From: Tannerellaceae bacterium
Lineage (GTDB): Bacteria; Bacteroidota; Bacteroidia; Bacteroidales; Tannerellaceae
Reading direction: 5' to 3'
DNA: 49,190 bases
Assembly (NCBI GenBank): GCA_031264865.1
Contig: JAISDJ010000105.1
Coordinates: 1-49,190 of the forward strand
The notes under the pieces were generated by a model. It was not told the origin of the DNA and searched no databases. It was given only the letters and a program-made list of their open reading frames with translations. Within the stretch, counting starts at the first letter, position 1. Every line of letters begins with the position of its first letter. This document shows, one piece after another, positions 1 to 8,366 of this stretch. The position numbers and the translations under genes were made by a program.

Positions 1-336
1 CCACCTTCGATTCAGGAGAAACCGTATTATGTAAAAACGCTTAACGACAACTACAACCTGCGCTTTTCACCGGATATGAAAGCCTTTTCAGGCGACATCG
101 TGTTCACCTGTCAGCCGAACACCAATATCATTGCCACTATAAAAATCGGAGCGAGGCTGAAAGTTCTGGCGGAACTACCCGAAGAAGACCGTACCTGGCT
201 ATATGTGGAAGCAGAAGAAAAAGTCATTAAGAACAGATGTGATGTTACGGACTTTGATGAATTTACTGCCTTCAAAGATCATGGGAATCCGTCTGTAAGA
301 GGATGGGTTAGTAGCCGTTATACGGAAAAGGAATAA
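1..336 (+). CDS. C-terminal part of an SH3-like domain protein (5' truncated)
   Basis: The frame is open from base 1 and ends at TAA 334-336, so the gene starts outside the window. The 111 visible residues include a region with the feel of a bacterial SH3 (SH3b) fold: alternating hydrophobic strands (TIKIGARLKVLAEL, then TWLYVEAEE) and a closing GWVSSRY motif, which is how many SH3b repeats end. Such domains usually bind cell-wall peptides or proteins in the periplasm. No catalytic residues are visible in this part. An internal ATG at 76 is not a credible start because coding continues upstream in the same frame. The family call is moderate and the full product is unknown. Confidence 0.6.
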   Translation, partial: PPSIQEKPYYVKTLNDNYNLRFSPDMKAFSGDIVFTCQPNTNIIATIKIGARLKVLAELPEEDRTWLYVEAEEKVIKNRCDVTDFDEFTAFKDHGNPSVRGWVSSRYTEKE

Positions 337-408
337 AAATTTACACGTATGAATGTTGCTATAAAATAAAATTGTATTTTAGCATCATGAAAAAAAAGAA
401 ATTTGTTT

Positions 409-1023
409 ATGAGTAATCATATTATATTAACCATTGGCCGGCAGTTTGGTAGTGGTGGACGTGTTATCGGTAAAAAATTAGCTGATGCGCTTGGTATATC
501 CTATTATGATAAAGAACTTATAATCCTTGCGGCAAAGGAAAGTGGATTATGTCCGGAAGTATTTGAAAAAGCAGATGAAAAGGCTTCCGATAGTTTAGCA
601 CATGCTTTTACAACGGGATTCTCTTATTTAAGTATGTTCACACCTTAGGCCGATATTTTGTCGAACGAGGGGCTTTTCAAAATACAAAGCGACTCTATCC
701 GCAAACTGGCTGAGAGGGAATCATCTGTAATTGTTGGTCGTTGCGCCGACTATATACTACGGGATAATCCCCATTGTATCAGTTTCTTCATACATGACAA
801 AATGGAGAACCGGGTACAACGGGTAGTGGAACGACAACAAATCACTGTCGAACAAGCGAAAGAATTAATTACCAAAACGGATAAATCCCGTGCTGCCTAT
901 TACGATTATTTCACAAACAAAACATGGGGTATGTCATCCTCTTATAATTTTTCAATTGATATATCTCTTTTAGGAATTGATAATACGGTTGAATTTATAA
1001 AAAACGTTATAGAAAGGATATAA
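409..1023 (+). pseudogene. Cytidylate kinase-like P-loop protein, interrupted by an in-frame TAG
   Basis: The reading frame from ATG 409 to TAA 1021-1023 codes for about 204 residues with one TAG at 646-648. Both halves are in the same frame and match the AAA_26-type cytidylate kinase-like family common in Bacteroidales: an N-terminal P-loop-like segment (TIGRQFGSGGR, residues about 7-17), then SGLCPEVFEKADEKA, and after the stop a VIVGRCADYILR segment. Family members would phosphorylate a nucleotide, but the substrate is not established. Total length is normal and neither half shows other decay. The lost residue is probably Tyr (TAC/TAT to TAG), inferred from memory of relatives. A near-consensus -7 element (TATTTTAG, 375-382) lies upstream. 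TTG 403 is an alternative start but ATG 409 is preferred. Confidence 0.75.
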
Positions 1024-1038
1024 ATCAGTATACTCTTT

Positions 1039-2001
1039 TCATAAAGAATTTATATATTGTCTTTGTTTTTCAAAGAATTGGATTCGTTGCATTTCTCCAC
1101 TGATAGATATCAATGTTGAATATTTCCTTAATGAATGTATCCATTCTTTCTGATGTTCAAATACTTTCTGATCGGTAGTAGCTATTTCATTAATGGAATA
1201 TAAACGAACCATACTCAATTTAAAATCATCAGCTTCAAGATAACCGTAAGATGCTTCAAAGTTTATATTTGACACATAAATACGAATAGACTTTCCCTGT
1301 TTATGATAACCTTTGGCAGCCAATTGTTCCAATCCATCAATTAGGCAGAGGATTTCATTCTTCAGTATGTCTACTTCATCTCTGGTTATCAGGTTAATAT
1401 CCATAAAATATTTGATATCGTTCGTCAAGGAACAAAACATCATATTATCCCAAATAAAGTTAGACGACGCTACTTCCCTGGATACTTTCACATACTCTTT
1501 TTGCATTTCCCTTATAGCTTCACTGAATTGTAACTCGGAGAAATACTTAATGTAATTAATCTTTTCATGCTGATACATCCACTTATACATAAGAAATCTT
1601 GCCAGGTTATCGTGATCCAGATAAAACACTTGCGGAATGATATTCGATGCGGCGTACCATTCGAGTGTAGGATTATCTTTTATAGCTTTATAAATACGTG
1701 TATAATTTTCGATTTGAGCATGATATGTCTCGATCGGATGTTTATGATCGATAATATTCAGTCCAAACAAAGCATTCCTTGACGAATTAGTTCCCGAAAC
1801 CCGGTCGAGCGATACGCCTAACGAATTGGAAATAATAGAAGCTTCGGTAAATGTAAACGGTACTTCACCACGTAATCTACGGTAAACGGCTTCTTTACCA
1901 ATATATAAAGTATCCATCAAAACATTTGCTAAATTTACGCCTTTGGGAATTTTTTCTTTTACAGCCTCAATGAGGTTTTCGTTTAATGTTTCAGTTTTCA
2001 T
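1039..2001 (-). CDS. HTH-type transcriptional regulator of Bacteroidales
   Basis: This 320-residue protein has an N-terminal helix-turn-helix-like region (about residues 20-70) containing GKEAVYRRLRGEVPFTFTEA, followed by SIISNSLGVSLDRV. Many Bacteroidales regulators carry such an HTH joined to a long, poorly characterised helical C-terminal domain; this fits that pattern. The C-terminal 230 residues are rich in aromatic and charged residues, with no signal peptide or membrane segment, so the protein should be cytoplasmic. It is divergent from the ECF sigma gene at 2236, with 234 bp between them that contain a spaced inverted repeat (2036-2086), a possible operator. Stop is TGA. The target genes are unknown; control of the adjacent sigma operon is an inference from position. 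Confidence 0.6.
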   Translation of the reverse strand: MKTETLNENLIEAVKEKIPKGVNLANVLMDTLYIGKEAVYRRLRGEVPFTFTEASIISNSLGVSLDRVSGTNSSRNALFGLNIIDHKHPIETYHAQIENYTRIYKAIKDNPTLEWYAASNIIPQVFYLDHDNLARFLMYKWMYQHEKINYIKYFSELQFSEAIREMQKEYVKVSREVASSNFIWDNMMFCSLTNDIKYFMDINLITRDEVDILKNEILCLIDGLEQLAAKGYHKQGKSIRIYVSNINFEASYGYLEADDFKLSMVRLYSINEIATTDQKVFEHQKEWIHSLRKYSTLISISGEMQRIQFFEKQRQYINSL

Positions 2002-2035
2002 AGCATTTTTTTAATTTAAAATCCACTTATAAGAA

Positions 2036-2086
2036 TAAGACTTAAAATAAACATTTTGTTTTGAATTGTGTAAATAAAAAGTCTTA
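2036..2086. repeat. Spaced inverted repeat TAAGACTT...AAGTCTTA
   Basis: TAAGACTT at 2036-2043 is matched by its exact reverse complement AAGTCTTA at 2079-2086, 35 bp apart, in the divergent region between the HTH regulator (start 2001) and the ECF sigma gene (start 2236). The centre is about 60 bp upstream of the regulator's start codon. A dimeric repressor or autoregulatory operator is possible. The arms are short and AT-rich, so chance is a real alternative. Confidence 0.35.
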
Positions 2087-2235
2087 AATCTTCAAAAAAA
2101 GGAATTTTTTTTATCAATACATCTACCAATAATTGCATTAAGAGGTATACAGATGAAAAAAACAGCATTAAAATTTCTATCTTGCGTGCAGTATTTTCTG
2201 CTTTCATCCATTTATATATTAAAGCGTGAAGATTA

Positions 2236-2781
2236 ATGAGCGAAGCTGAGTTGGCTGGCAGATGTCGGAAAGGAGACAATCTGGCGTGGAAAGAACTATA
2301 CGAGCTATATGCCGGAAAGATGTTAACCTTTTGTGTACGCTACACGAACGATATAGATGTGGCTCATGATTTGCTACACGATGGTTTCTTAAAGGTTTAT
2401 GCCTCTATTTCTTCTTTTTCGTATAAAGGAGAGGGTAGTTTAAGAGCATGGCTTAGTAAAGTATTTATAAATGTATCGTTAGAATATTTGCGTAAAAAGG
2501 ATTTATTACGTGTTACGCTACCATTAGAGAATATCGAAGAAATGATTGATGAGACAGAAACAATGTATGATGAAGTTCCAATAGACATACTCATGGGGCT
2601 GGTGCTTGAACTACCTCTTGGTTATAGAACAGTATTTAACTTATATGTATTTGAAGAATGGAGTCACAAAGAAATAGCTGTAAAATTGCATATTAATGAG
2701 AAATCTTCTTCATCTCAATTAAACCGGGCGAAAAAGATATTGATGAAGAAAGTCAGCGAATATATAAATAAGAAGAAATGA
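2236..2781 (+). CDS. ECF RNA polymerase sigma factor (Das-like)
   Basis: A 181-residue sigma-70 family ECF factor. Region 2 is seen near the N-terminus (WKELYELYAGKMLTFCVRYTND, then DVAHDLLHDGFLKVY) and region 4 near the C-terminus (LPLGYRTVFNLYVFEEWSHKEIA, an HTH with the usual spacing). Length is normal. The stop codon TGA overlaps the start of the next gene (ATGA, 2778-2781), which indicates translational coupling with the anti-sigma/barrel protein. This two-gene layout matches the Das sigma / Dma dual-membrane anti-sigma pairs described in Bacteroides thetaiotaomicron. No FecR or SusC is adjacent, so it is not a PUL sigma factor. No clear housekeeping promoter was found immediately upstream. 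Confidence 0.9.
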   Translation: MSEAELAGRCRKGDNLAWKELYELYAGKMLTFCVRYTNDIDVAHDLLHDGFLKVYASISSFSYKGEGSLRAWLSKVFINVSLEYLRKKDLLRVTLPLENIEEMIDETETMYDEVPIDILMGLVLELPLGYRTVFNLYVFEEWSHKEIAVKLHINEKSSSSQLNRAKKILMKKVSEYINKKK

Positions 2782-3929
2782 TAGAAAAAGACGGACATCT
2801 GATTCAATCGTTCCGCAAACGGCGTGATGAATATAGCATACCCTTACGGAAAGAGAGTTGGGAGAAACTGGAAATCGAGCTCCTGTCTCGTTCTGTTTTT
2901 CGCCGGCGGATGTATCGATGGATATCCATTGCTGCCGTCATGCTTATTTGTCTTACTTTATCTATACCTTATAATAAAGAAAGTTTACCTCACAAAGGAA
3001 TCATACCTCAAATGCACATACAGCAGAAACAACAAACCATTTTAGCTATTGCTCCCACATCTGTTCCTTCTTCTGCGAATAGGAAAATACCGGATGAAAT
3101 AGTAGAGACCGAAACGAAAGAGGAATCCCTGCCTATCCTCAATGAATTGCCTGCAGAAGAAATAATCTTAATCGAAGAAGAAACTGAAAAACCTGAAAAT
3201 GTTTCCTTTGCAGGCCCTCAACAGGAAAAGAGAACGAATAAAAACTATGCGATACCTCCTGCTACTAAAAATAAACAACAACATAAATGGACGTTCGGTC
3301 TGTCGGCAGGGAGTAACAATCCCAAAGGTTCGCCATCAGAACAGACAATAAATAAACCGGGAATTACAGACCCTCCTTACACCGGCCCCGACTATGAAGG
3401 AGGTATTGGAGAAGGTGAAGGCAAGGGTGAGGAAATAACGCGGTACAATTATCATCATAGGATACCTCTATCCATAGGTATATCCGCCCAAAAGAAACTG
3501 AGCAATCATTTCGGTCTGGAAAGCGGTTTAACTTATACTTACTTATATTCCGATATAAATGAAGAAGGGATGATAGCCGAATATGCCGGGAATCAAAGAC
3601 TACATTATCTGGGAATACCATTAAAAGCCAACTGGTTATTATATAATCAAAAACACTTCAGTATTTACTTGTCGGGAGGAACCTTATTGGAATATTGCCT
3701 GTCGGCCGATCGTAAAATAAACAATCAAAAAGAGAAACCAGACTTTAATCGCTTTCAGGTGTCGTTAAATGCTGCGGCAGGTATGCAACTCGTTCTCACG
3801 AAACCTCTTTCTGTGTTTATCGAACCCGGAGTAAGTTATTTTATAGATAACGGAAACACCATTGAAACCATACGTACGGATAATCCTTTTATGTTTAACC
3901 TGCAGGTAGGAGTCCGTTTTACTTATTAA
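2778..3929 (+). CDS. Dual membrane-spanning anti-sigma factor (Dma-like) with C-terminal outer-membrane barrel
   Basis: The 383-residue product has three parts. Residues 1-45 are cytoplasmic, basic and carry a SWEKLEIEL motif, suited to holding a sigma factor. Residues about 46-63 (MYRWISIAAVMLICLTLS) form one inner-membrane helix. A Pro/Glu-rich linker of about 100 residues (about 70-170) could cross the periplasm. From about residue 170 to the end come alternating amphipathic strands (IPLSIGISAQKKL, FGLESGLTYTYLYS, FSIYLSGGTLLEY) finishing in FNLQVGVRFTY with a terminal aromatic, as in outer-membrane beta-barrels. Dma proteins of B. thetaiotaomicron have this architecture and are linked to vesicle formation. 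It overlaps the sigma gene by 4 bp. An ordinary porin-family barrel is less likely because it has an internal membrane helix instead of a cleavable signal. Confidence 0.75.
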   Translation: MIEKDGHLIQSFRKRRDEYSIPLRKESWEKLEIELLSRSVFRRRMYRWISIAAVMLICLTLSIPYNKESLPHKGIIPQMHIQQKQQTILAIAPTSVPSSANRKIPDEIVETETKEESLPILNELPAEEIILIEEETEKPENVSFAGPQQEKRTNKNYAIPPATKNKQQHKWTFGLSAGSNNPKGSPSEQTINKPGITDPPYTGPDYEGGIGEGEGKGEEITRYNYHHRIPLSIGISAQKKLSNHFGLESGLTYTYLYSDINEEGMIAEYAGNQRLHYLGIPLKANWLLYNQKHFSIYLSGGTLLEYCLSADRKINNQKEKPDFNRFQVSLNAAAGMQLVLTKPLSVFIEPGVSYFIDNGNTIETIRTDNPFMFNLQVGVRFTY

Positions 3930-3965
3930 CATAAACTATTAATTTAATTTAAAAAAACAATTAAC

Positions 3966-5243
3966 ATGAAACGAATTACCTTATTAGCCGCTTTACTCGG
4001 TTTATTAGCATGTCAGGATAATCCCGGAGCAGAAGGAACAGGTCCCGAAACGCCAACCATATGCCCTCCTGTGATTGAAAGAAAAAACATAACGCTGACC
4101 GAAGCCGAATGGCAAATAGTGGAAAAGAACAATCTTTTTGCTTTTGATTTGCTGAGAACAGTCTCTAAAAACGAAAAAAAGGAGAATAATATCCTTATTT
4201 CACCTTTGAGTGCCAGCCTGGCATTAGCCATGCTCAACAATGGGGCCAACAGTCTTACTCAGGAAGAAATACAAAGCGTCTTGGGATATGGCGATATTAC
4301 GCGCGACGAAATGAATGACTATTTCCAAAAGATGCTGGAAGCCATGCAGGAAATCGATCCTCTAACAGTATTCAAAAGCGCTAACTCGATATGGGTCAGG
4401 CAACAATTCCCGGTATTGACACCCTTTATCGATGTAAACAAAAGCTATTATGGTGCCGAAATAAGGAACGAGAACTTCACCGATCCGGCAACAGTCGGGC
4501 TGATCAACAATTGGTGTTCGGACAATACCGAAGGAAAAATACCTGAGATTATCAAGGAAATATCGTCGGATGCTGTGATGTTCCTTATAAATGCCCTGTA
4601 TTTTAAAGGAGAATGGACGGAGCCTTTTGATAAATCCAATACAAAAAACGAAGTATTCCATAATCAGGACGGTAGTGCCCCGCGGATTCCAACGATGAAC
4701 AAAACAATAGATATTCGCTGCTATAAAGCCGAAGACTTTACCCTGGCGGAACTACCGTATGGCAACAAGGCGTTCAGCATGGTATTCCTGCTTCCCGACG
4801 AAGGTGTTTCACTATCATCCATCGTCGAAAAAATAGATGTGCCAGCTTGGCAACAGTCGCTAGGGGAAATGGGTCGCGCCGAAATCCCGGTAAAGATTCC
4901 ACGCTTCAAAATAAAGTACGAACGGCAATTAAATGAGGATTTGGAGGAAATGGGTATGCAGTCTATGTTCAGCCCACTCTCCGCCGATTTCACCCTTATT
5001 CATCCAACTGCTCCCCTTTATGTATCTTTGGTAAAACAAAAGACTTTTGCCGAAGTGAACGAAGAAGGAACTGAAGCCGCTGCTGTCACAATTGTTGAGA
5101 TGGATTATTTGTCATCCGACTTACCACCGAAACCCAACATTACAAAATTCTATGTAGACCGTCCTTTCCTTTATTTTATTAAAGAACAAAGTACCGGTAC
5201 GATATTCTTTATTGGCGAAATGCGTAACCTGAAGGCAGAATAA
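3966..5243 (+). CDS. Serpin-family serine protease inhibitor, lipoprotein
   Basis: The 425-residue protein begins with a lipoprotein signal (ITLLAALLGLLACQDN, acylated Cys at about residue 16) and then a full serpin domain. Serpin signatures seen are NILISPLSASLALAMLNNGA, FLINALYFKGEWTEPFD, the hinge EEGTEAAAVT (about residues 366-375) and the C-terminal FYVDRPFLYFIKE. Taking G368 as P15 places P1 near Leu382 (loop ...MDYLSSD), which suggests chymotrypsin- or elastase-like targets. The hinge small residues are intact, so it should be inhibitory. It follows the Dma-like gene by 36 bp on the same strand and may be co-transcribed. Bacteroidales serpins such as miropin of Tannerella forsythia inhibit host or microbial proteases at the cell surface. 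Surface exposure here is inferred. Confidence 0.9.
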   Translation: MKRITLLAALLGLLACQDNPGAEGTGPETPTICPPVIERKNITLTEAEWQIVEKNNLFAFDLLRTVSKNEKKENNILISPLSASLALAMLNNGANSLTQEEIQSVLGYGDITRDEMNDYFQKMLEAMQEIDPLTVFKSANSIWVRQQFPVLTPFIDVNKSYYGAEIRNENFTDPATVGLINNWCSDNTEGKIPEIIKEISSDAVMFLINALYFKGEWTEPFDKSNTKNEVFHNQDGSAPRIPTMNKTIDIRCYKAEDFTLAELPYGNKAFSMVFLLPDEGVSLSSIVEKIDVPAWQQSLGEMGRAEIPVKIPRFKIKYERQLNEDLEEMGMQSMFSPLSADFTLIHPTAPLYVSLVKQKTFAEVNEEGTEAAAVTIVEMDYLSSDLPPKPNITKFYVDRPFLYFIKEQSTGTIFFIGEMRNLKAE

Positions 5244-5256
5244 AAACGATGGCAAA

Positions 5257-6708
5257 CTACTGTAGTTTCTTTAATTCAAAACGTTTATCTATACATGAAG
5301 GAAGCTCGTGCAGATAGTGAGTAACATATATCAGCGTCTTATCCGGTTCATTACAAAACTGTTCAATAATTTGGGCAGTTTTGTTCTTATTACATATATC
5401 CAATCCGTGAATGGGTTCATCCAAAATCAGCAAATCAGGATTCTTTACAAAAGCGCGAGCTAATAACACTAACCGTTGTTCGCCAGACGACAACGTCAGG
5501 AAGGGTTGTTCTTTTAAATGGCCTACACCAAAGACGTTCATCCATTGTAACGCTTGCTCTTCCTGTTCCGCATTACATTTACGATACAATCCTATGGAAT
5601 CGAAAAAGCCGGAACTTACGATCTGTAAAGCCGGAACATTCTCATTATAATAAAGATGTATTTCCGGCGAAACATAGCCGATACGCTTTTTTATATCCCA
5701 TATACTTTCACCGGAGCCTCTCTTTCTGTCGAATAAATAGATCGTATTAGCGTATCCTTGTGGATTATCGGCAAAAACAAGGCTTAGTAAAGTAGATTTT
5801 CCTGCTCCGTTAGGGCCTGACAAAGCCCATTTATCGCCGTTCTTCACTTCCCAATCCAATCCTGATAAAATCGTTCGCTCACCATATCGTATTGATACAT
5901 GTTCCATACGAAATGTAATGGAGTGCTTCGGATAATTACTTGCTTTCAGCGGCAATGAAACGTTCTGACTCGTAGTGTCAGGAAATAATTCACGTAGTAA
6001 TATGCTATTATCTAGGAAATCCCGGCGCAGCATAGCCGGATAAACCGTTTTATTCCTTACCGGCAGCACGTGTGTAATCATTGAGGGAATATCAGCAGGA
6101 TTGGAAAGTAAAAGGATGATCTGTAAATCTTTTATCCGGGTCATCTTTTCCAGCATTTCTACTAATACCATACGCGACGAAGTATCTAGTCCGATAAAAG
6201 GATTGTCGAGTATTAAAATGCCCGGGTTACTTACTAATGTATGCACAATTAGAAACTTTCGGAGTTCTCCACTTGATAAAAAGATTATCTTTTTGGTAAG
6301 CAGATACTCAATACCGAAAAGGGAAAGTAGTTCTTGTAAATATGTTTTATCTGTGATTCCTGTAAATAGATCTTCTACTAAAGGCATTTCAGTTGTTTCC
6401 GTTGCATGCCAGCGTTGTTGATAATAGGAATTACGAAAGTCTGCCAACTGATATATATCTTTAAATGTAATGCTTTTTATAAAACCAATCGTTGAAGCGC
6501 TACTTTTATAAACAACTTCTCCTTCCTTAAAAGCATACTTGCGCTGCAAGATATTTGCCAATACTGTTTTTCCTGCTCCATTAGGGCCTATAATTGCCCA
6601 TTGCTCGCCTTTCCTGATTTCCAGGTTTACCGATTCGGAAAATCTAAATTCAGGCAAACGGGTAACTACATTTCTGATACTTACCACGATATTATTATCA
6701 GTTGTCAT
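5257..6708 (-). CDS. Tandem ABC-ATPase without membrane domains (ModF-like)
   Basis: The protein holds two complete ABC cassettes and no transmembrane segments. Cassette 1 has Walker A GPNGAGKT (about residue 45), signature LSSGELRK and Walker B ILILDNPF; cassette 2 has Walker A GPNGAGKS, signature LSSGEQRLVLLA and Walker B LLILDEPIHGLD. This arrangement matches the ModF/PhrA-type soluble ATPases of uncertain function; molybdate transport is not supported because no ModA or ModB is nearby. The longer ORF start at 6732 sits inside a TAnnTTTG promoter element (6730-6737, minus), so the ATG at 6708 is chosen, giving 483 residues. It stops at TAG (5257-5259), one of only two genes here that do. 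It is divergent from prmA. Confidence 0.85.
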   Translation of the reverse strand: MTTDNNIVVSIRNVVTRLPEFRFSESVNLEIRKGEQWAIIGPNGAGKTVLANILQRKYAFKEGEVVYKSSASTIGFIKSITFKDIYQLADFRNSYYQQRWHATETTEMPLVEDLFTGITDKTYLQELLSLFGIEYLLTKKIIFLSSGELRKFLIVHTLVSNPGILILDNPFIGLDTSSRMVLVEMLEKMTRIKDLQIILLLSNPADIPSMITHVLPVRNKTVYPAMLRRDFLDNSILLRELFPDTTSQNVSLPLKASNYPKHSITFRMEHVSIRYGERTILSGLDWEVKNGDKWALSGPNGAGKSTLLSLVFADNPQGYANTIYLFDRKRGSGESIWDIKKRIGYVSPEIHLYYNENVPALQIVSSGFFDSIGLYRKCNAEQEEQALQWMNVFGVGHLKEQPFLTLSSGEQRLVLLARAFVKNPDLLILDEPIHGLDICNKNKTAQIIEQFCNEPDKTLIYVTHYLHELPSCIDKRFELKKLQ

Positions 6709-6729
6709 TATTATTTTGCTTTTATCCAA

Positions 6730-6779
6730 CAAAAGTAAGAAAAAAGCACAGGCTTATCTTTATAGTATTTGTATCTTTG
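6730..6779. promoter_or_regulatory. Divergent promoters for the ABC-ATPase gene and prmA
   Basis: On the minus strand TACTTTTG occupies 6737-6730, and on the plus strand TATCTTTG occupies 6772-6779. Both match the Bacteroidota -7 consensus TAnnTTTG. They predict starts near 6724 (minus) and 6786 (plus), giving leaders of about 15 and 25 nt. No clear -33 TTTG was found for either. Confidence 0.6.
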
Positions 6780-6811
6780 GTATCCTAAAAAAACAAAAAA
6801 TACAGATTAGC

Positions 6812-7672
6812 ATGATGAATTATTATGAATTGATATTTACCTATGATTCTACCATAGAAACAGCGATCGTTAACGACATTCTGGCTTGGGAATTGGGAGA
6901 GATTGGTTTTGAAAGTTTCACTGAAACCGAAAATGGACTGTCTGCCTATATCCGGGAAGCATTCTATAATCAAACTATATTGGAAGATACAATCGCTTCT
7001 TTCCCCTTAGAAAACGTTACGATCCGGTATACCAAGAATTATATGGAAAGTAAAGACTGGAATGATGTGTGGGAAAAGAACTATTTCCAACCTATATCCA
7101 TTGGCAAAGAATGTATCATCCATGCTTCTTTTCATAAAGTAGAGCCCGGCTATATGTATGATATCGTAATCGACCCCAAAATGGCTTTTGGAACAGGAAA
7201 TCACGAAACAACCTACCTGATGATTAACGAGATACTCCCTCTTGACCTGAAAGGAAAAGAAGTACTTGATGTAGGATGCGGTACGGCCGTATTGGCTATT
7301 TTAGCAGCGAAAAAGAAAGCAAAGCGGGTAGTGGCTGTCGACATTGATGAATGGGCTTACCGCAACGCCCTCGATAATATCCGGATTAATCAAACAGCAG
7401 ATATTGAAGTAATAGCGGGAGGAGCCGAACAGATTCCCCGTTTAGGCAAATTTGACGTCATATTGGCGAACATTAATCGCAATATTTTGTTAAATGATAT
7501 AAAGGTCTATGTTCCTTGTATGAAAAAAGAGGCATGCCTTTTTATGAGTGGTTTCTATAAAGAAGATATACCTCTCATTGAAGATGAATGTAAAAGAAAT
7601 GGATTATCCATAGTTTCATGTAGTGAAAAGAATAATTGGGTGGCAATAAAAACGCAATTCGTTGCAACGTAA
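6812..7672 (+). CDS. prmA: Ribosomal protein L11 methyltransferase
   Basis: A SAM-dependent class I methyltransferase of 286 residues. The SAM motif I is LDVGCGTAVLAILAAKK (about residue 148 on), motif II VVAVDIDEWAYRNALDNI, and the catalytic-loop region reads ILANINRNIL where E. coli PrmA has VANILA. The upstream GTGNHETT motif is diagnostic for PrmA, which trimethylates lysines and the N-terminus of ribosomal protein L11. The open frame extends upstream to 6539, but that part is antisense to the ABC gene and upstream of the promoter (6772-6779), so the real start is ATG 6812 or the adjacent 6815. Length fits the family. Stop TAA. Confidence 0.93.
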   Translation: MMNYYELIFTYDSTIETAIVNDILAWELGEIGFESFTETENGLSAYIREAFYNQTILEDTIASFPLENVTIRYTKNYMESKDWNDVWEKNYFQPISIGKECIIHASFHKVEPGYMYDIVIDPKMAFGTGNHETTYLMINEILPLDLKGKEVLDVGCGTAVLAILAAKKKAKRVVAVDIDEWAYRNALDNIRINQTADIEVIAGGAEQIPRLGKFDVILANINRNILLNDIKVYVPCMKKEACLFMSGFYKEDIPLIEDECKRNGLSIVSCSEKNNWVAIKTQFVAT

Positions 7673-7758
7673 TTTAAGAAAGAGTATGACGTTTCTGTAA
7701 ACTATCGCTCGTCTTAAACCGTTACATATATATTATAAACCATTTAAAGAATGTAGTT

Positions 7759-7980
7759 ATGAAAACAGGAGATTCAAAATTATTAGTGGGATTGTTGATT
7801 GGCGCTGCAGTTGGAGCAACCATTACTTATTTAGCAACAACAGACAAAAAAGATCAATTACTTGATGAGTTGAATGCCCTTGCCGATAAACTGAAAGAAG
7901 GTTACCATGCCGCCGTAGCTAAATATTGCGAAGGCAAAGGGGAAGTGAAAGAAGAAATTGAAACCATTGTCGAAGAATAA
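7759..7980 (+). CDS. YtxH-domain small membrane protein
   Basis: A 73-residue protein with a Gly/Ala-rich N-terminal membrane segment (LLVGLLIGAAVGATITYLAT, about residues 8-27) followed by a charged helix ending EEIETIVEE. This is the YtxH (formerly GvpT-like) pattern, found in many envelope-stress gene sets with no defined enzymatic role. It is followed 8 bp later by a holin-like protein and then by a third small gene; the three probably form an operon. The upstream 86 bp show no convincing TAnnTTTG box. Confidence 0.75.
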   Translation: MKTGDSKLLVGLLIGAAVGATITYLATTDKKDQLLDELNALADKLKEGYHAAVAKYCEGKGEVKEEIETIVEE

Positions 7981-7988
7981 CCGACCAA

Positions 7989-8366
7989 ATGGAAAAAGAT
8001 GCAAGACAAGTATTCCGTGAGCTGAAAGAAGATATAACGGCTTATGCGGAATCAAAATTTGAGTTGTTTAAATTAAGTTCATATGAGAAGGCTGGTAATG
8101 TAGCCGGTCTTCTCACATATGGATTAATTTTGATCTGCCTTGCTTTATTTGCCTTATTATTTATTTTCATTTCTGTAGGTTACTTCCTCGGTGAGATATT
8201 TCATTCCATTGGATTAGGATTTGCATGTGTAGCTGGATTATACCTTATTATCATGCTTGTTGTCGTAATAATGAAGAAACGCATAAAAACAAAGGTTCTC
8301 AACGAGATAATAGAGGCTTTAACTGCTAATGATGAAAAAGAAAATGGAAATGGAAACAATAGTTAA
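7989..8366 (+). CDS. Phage holin-like (holin-X type) membrane protein
   Basis: The 125-residue product starts with an amphipathic helix (about 1-35), then has two membrane helices: GLILICLALFALLFIFISVGYFLG (about 45-68) and a second at about 75-98 (GLGFACVAGLYLIIMLVVVIM), and ends with a short charged tail. This two-helix layout is seen in the actinobacterial holin-X-like family, widespread in bacterial chromosomes between YtxH and small envelope genes. No endolysin or phage gene is near, so a lysis role is not supported. It overlaps the next gene by 38 bp in a different frame. Confidence 0.75.
   Translation: MEKDARQVFRELKEDITAYAESKFELFKLSSYEKAGNVAGLLTYGLILICLALFALLFIFISVGYFLGEIFHSIGLGFACVAGLYLIIMLVVVIMKKRIKTKVLNEIIEALTANDEKENGNGNNS

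Noticed and set aside
2016-2279. 87-codon minus-strand ORF between the HTH regulator and sigma gene
   Set aside because: It overlaps the start of the clear sigma factor on the other strand, lies in AT-rich DNA and resembles no family.
6539-6811. Upstream in-frame extension of prmA
   Set aside because: It is antisense to the ABC-ATPase and upstream of the prmA promoter; family alignment starts at MNYYEL.
7989-8366. Holin-like protein as a sign of a prophage
   Set aside because: No phage structural, lysis or integrase genes are near; the YtxH/holin-like trio is a normal chromosomal set in this phylum.
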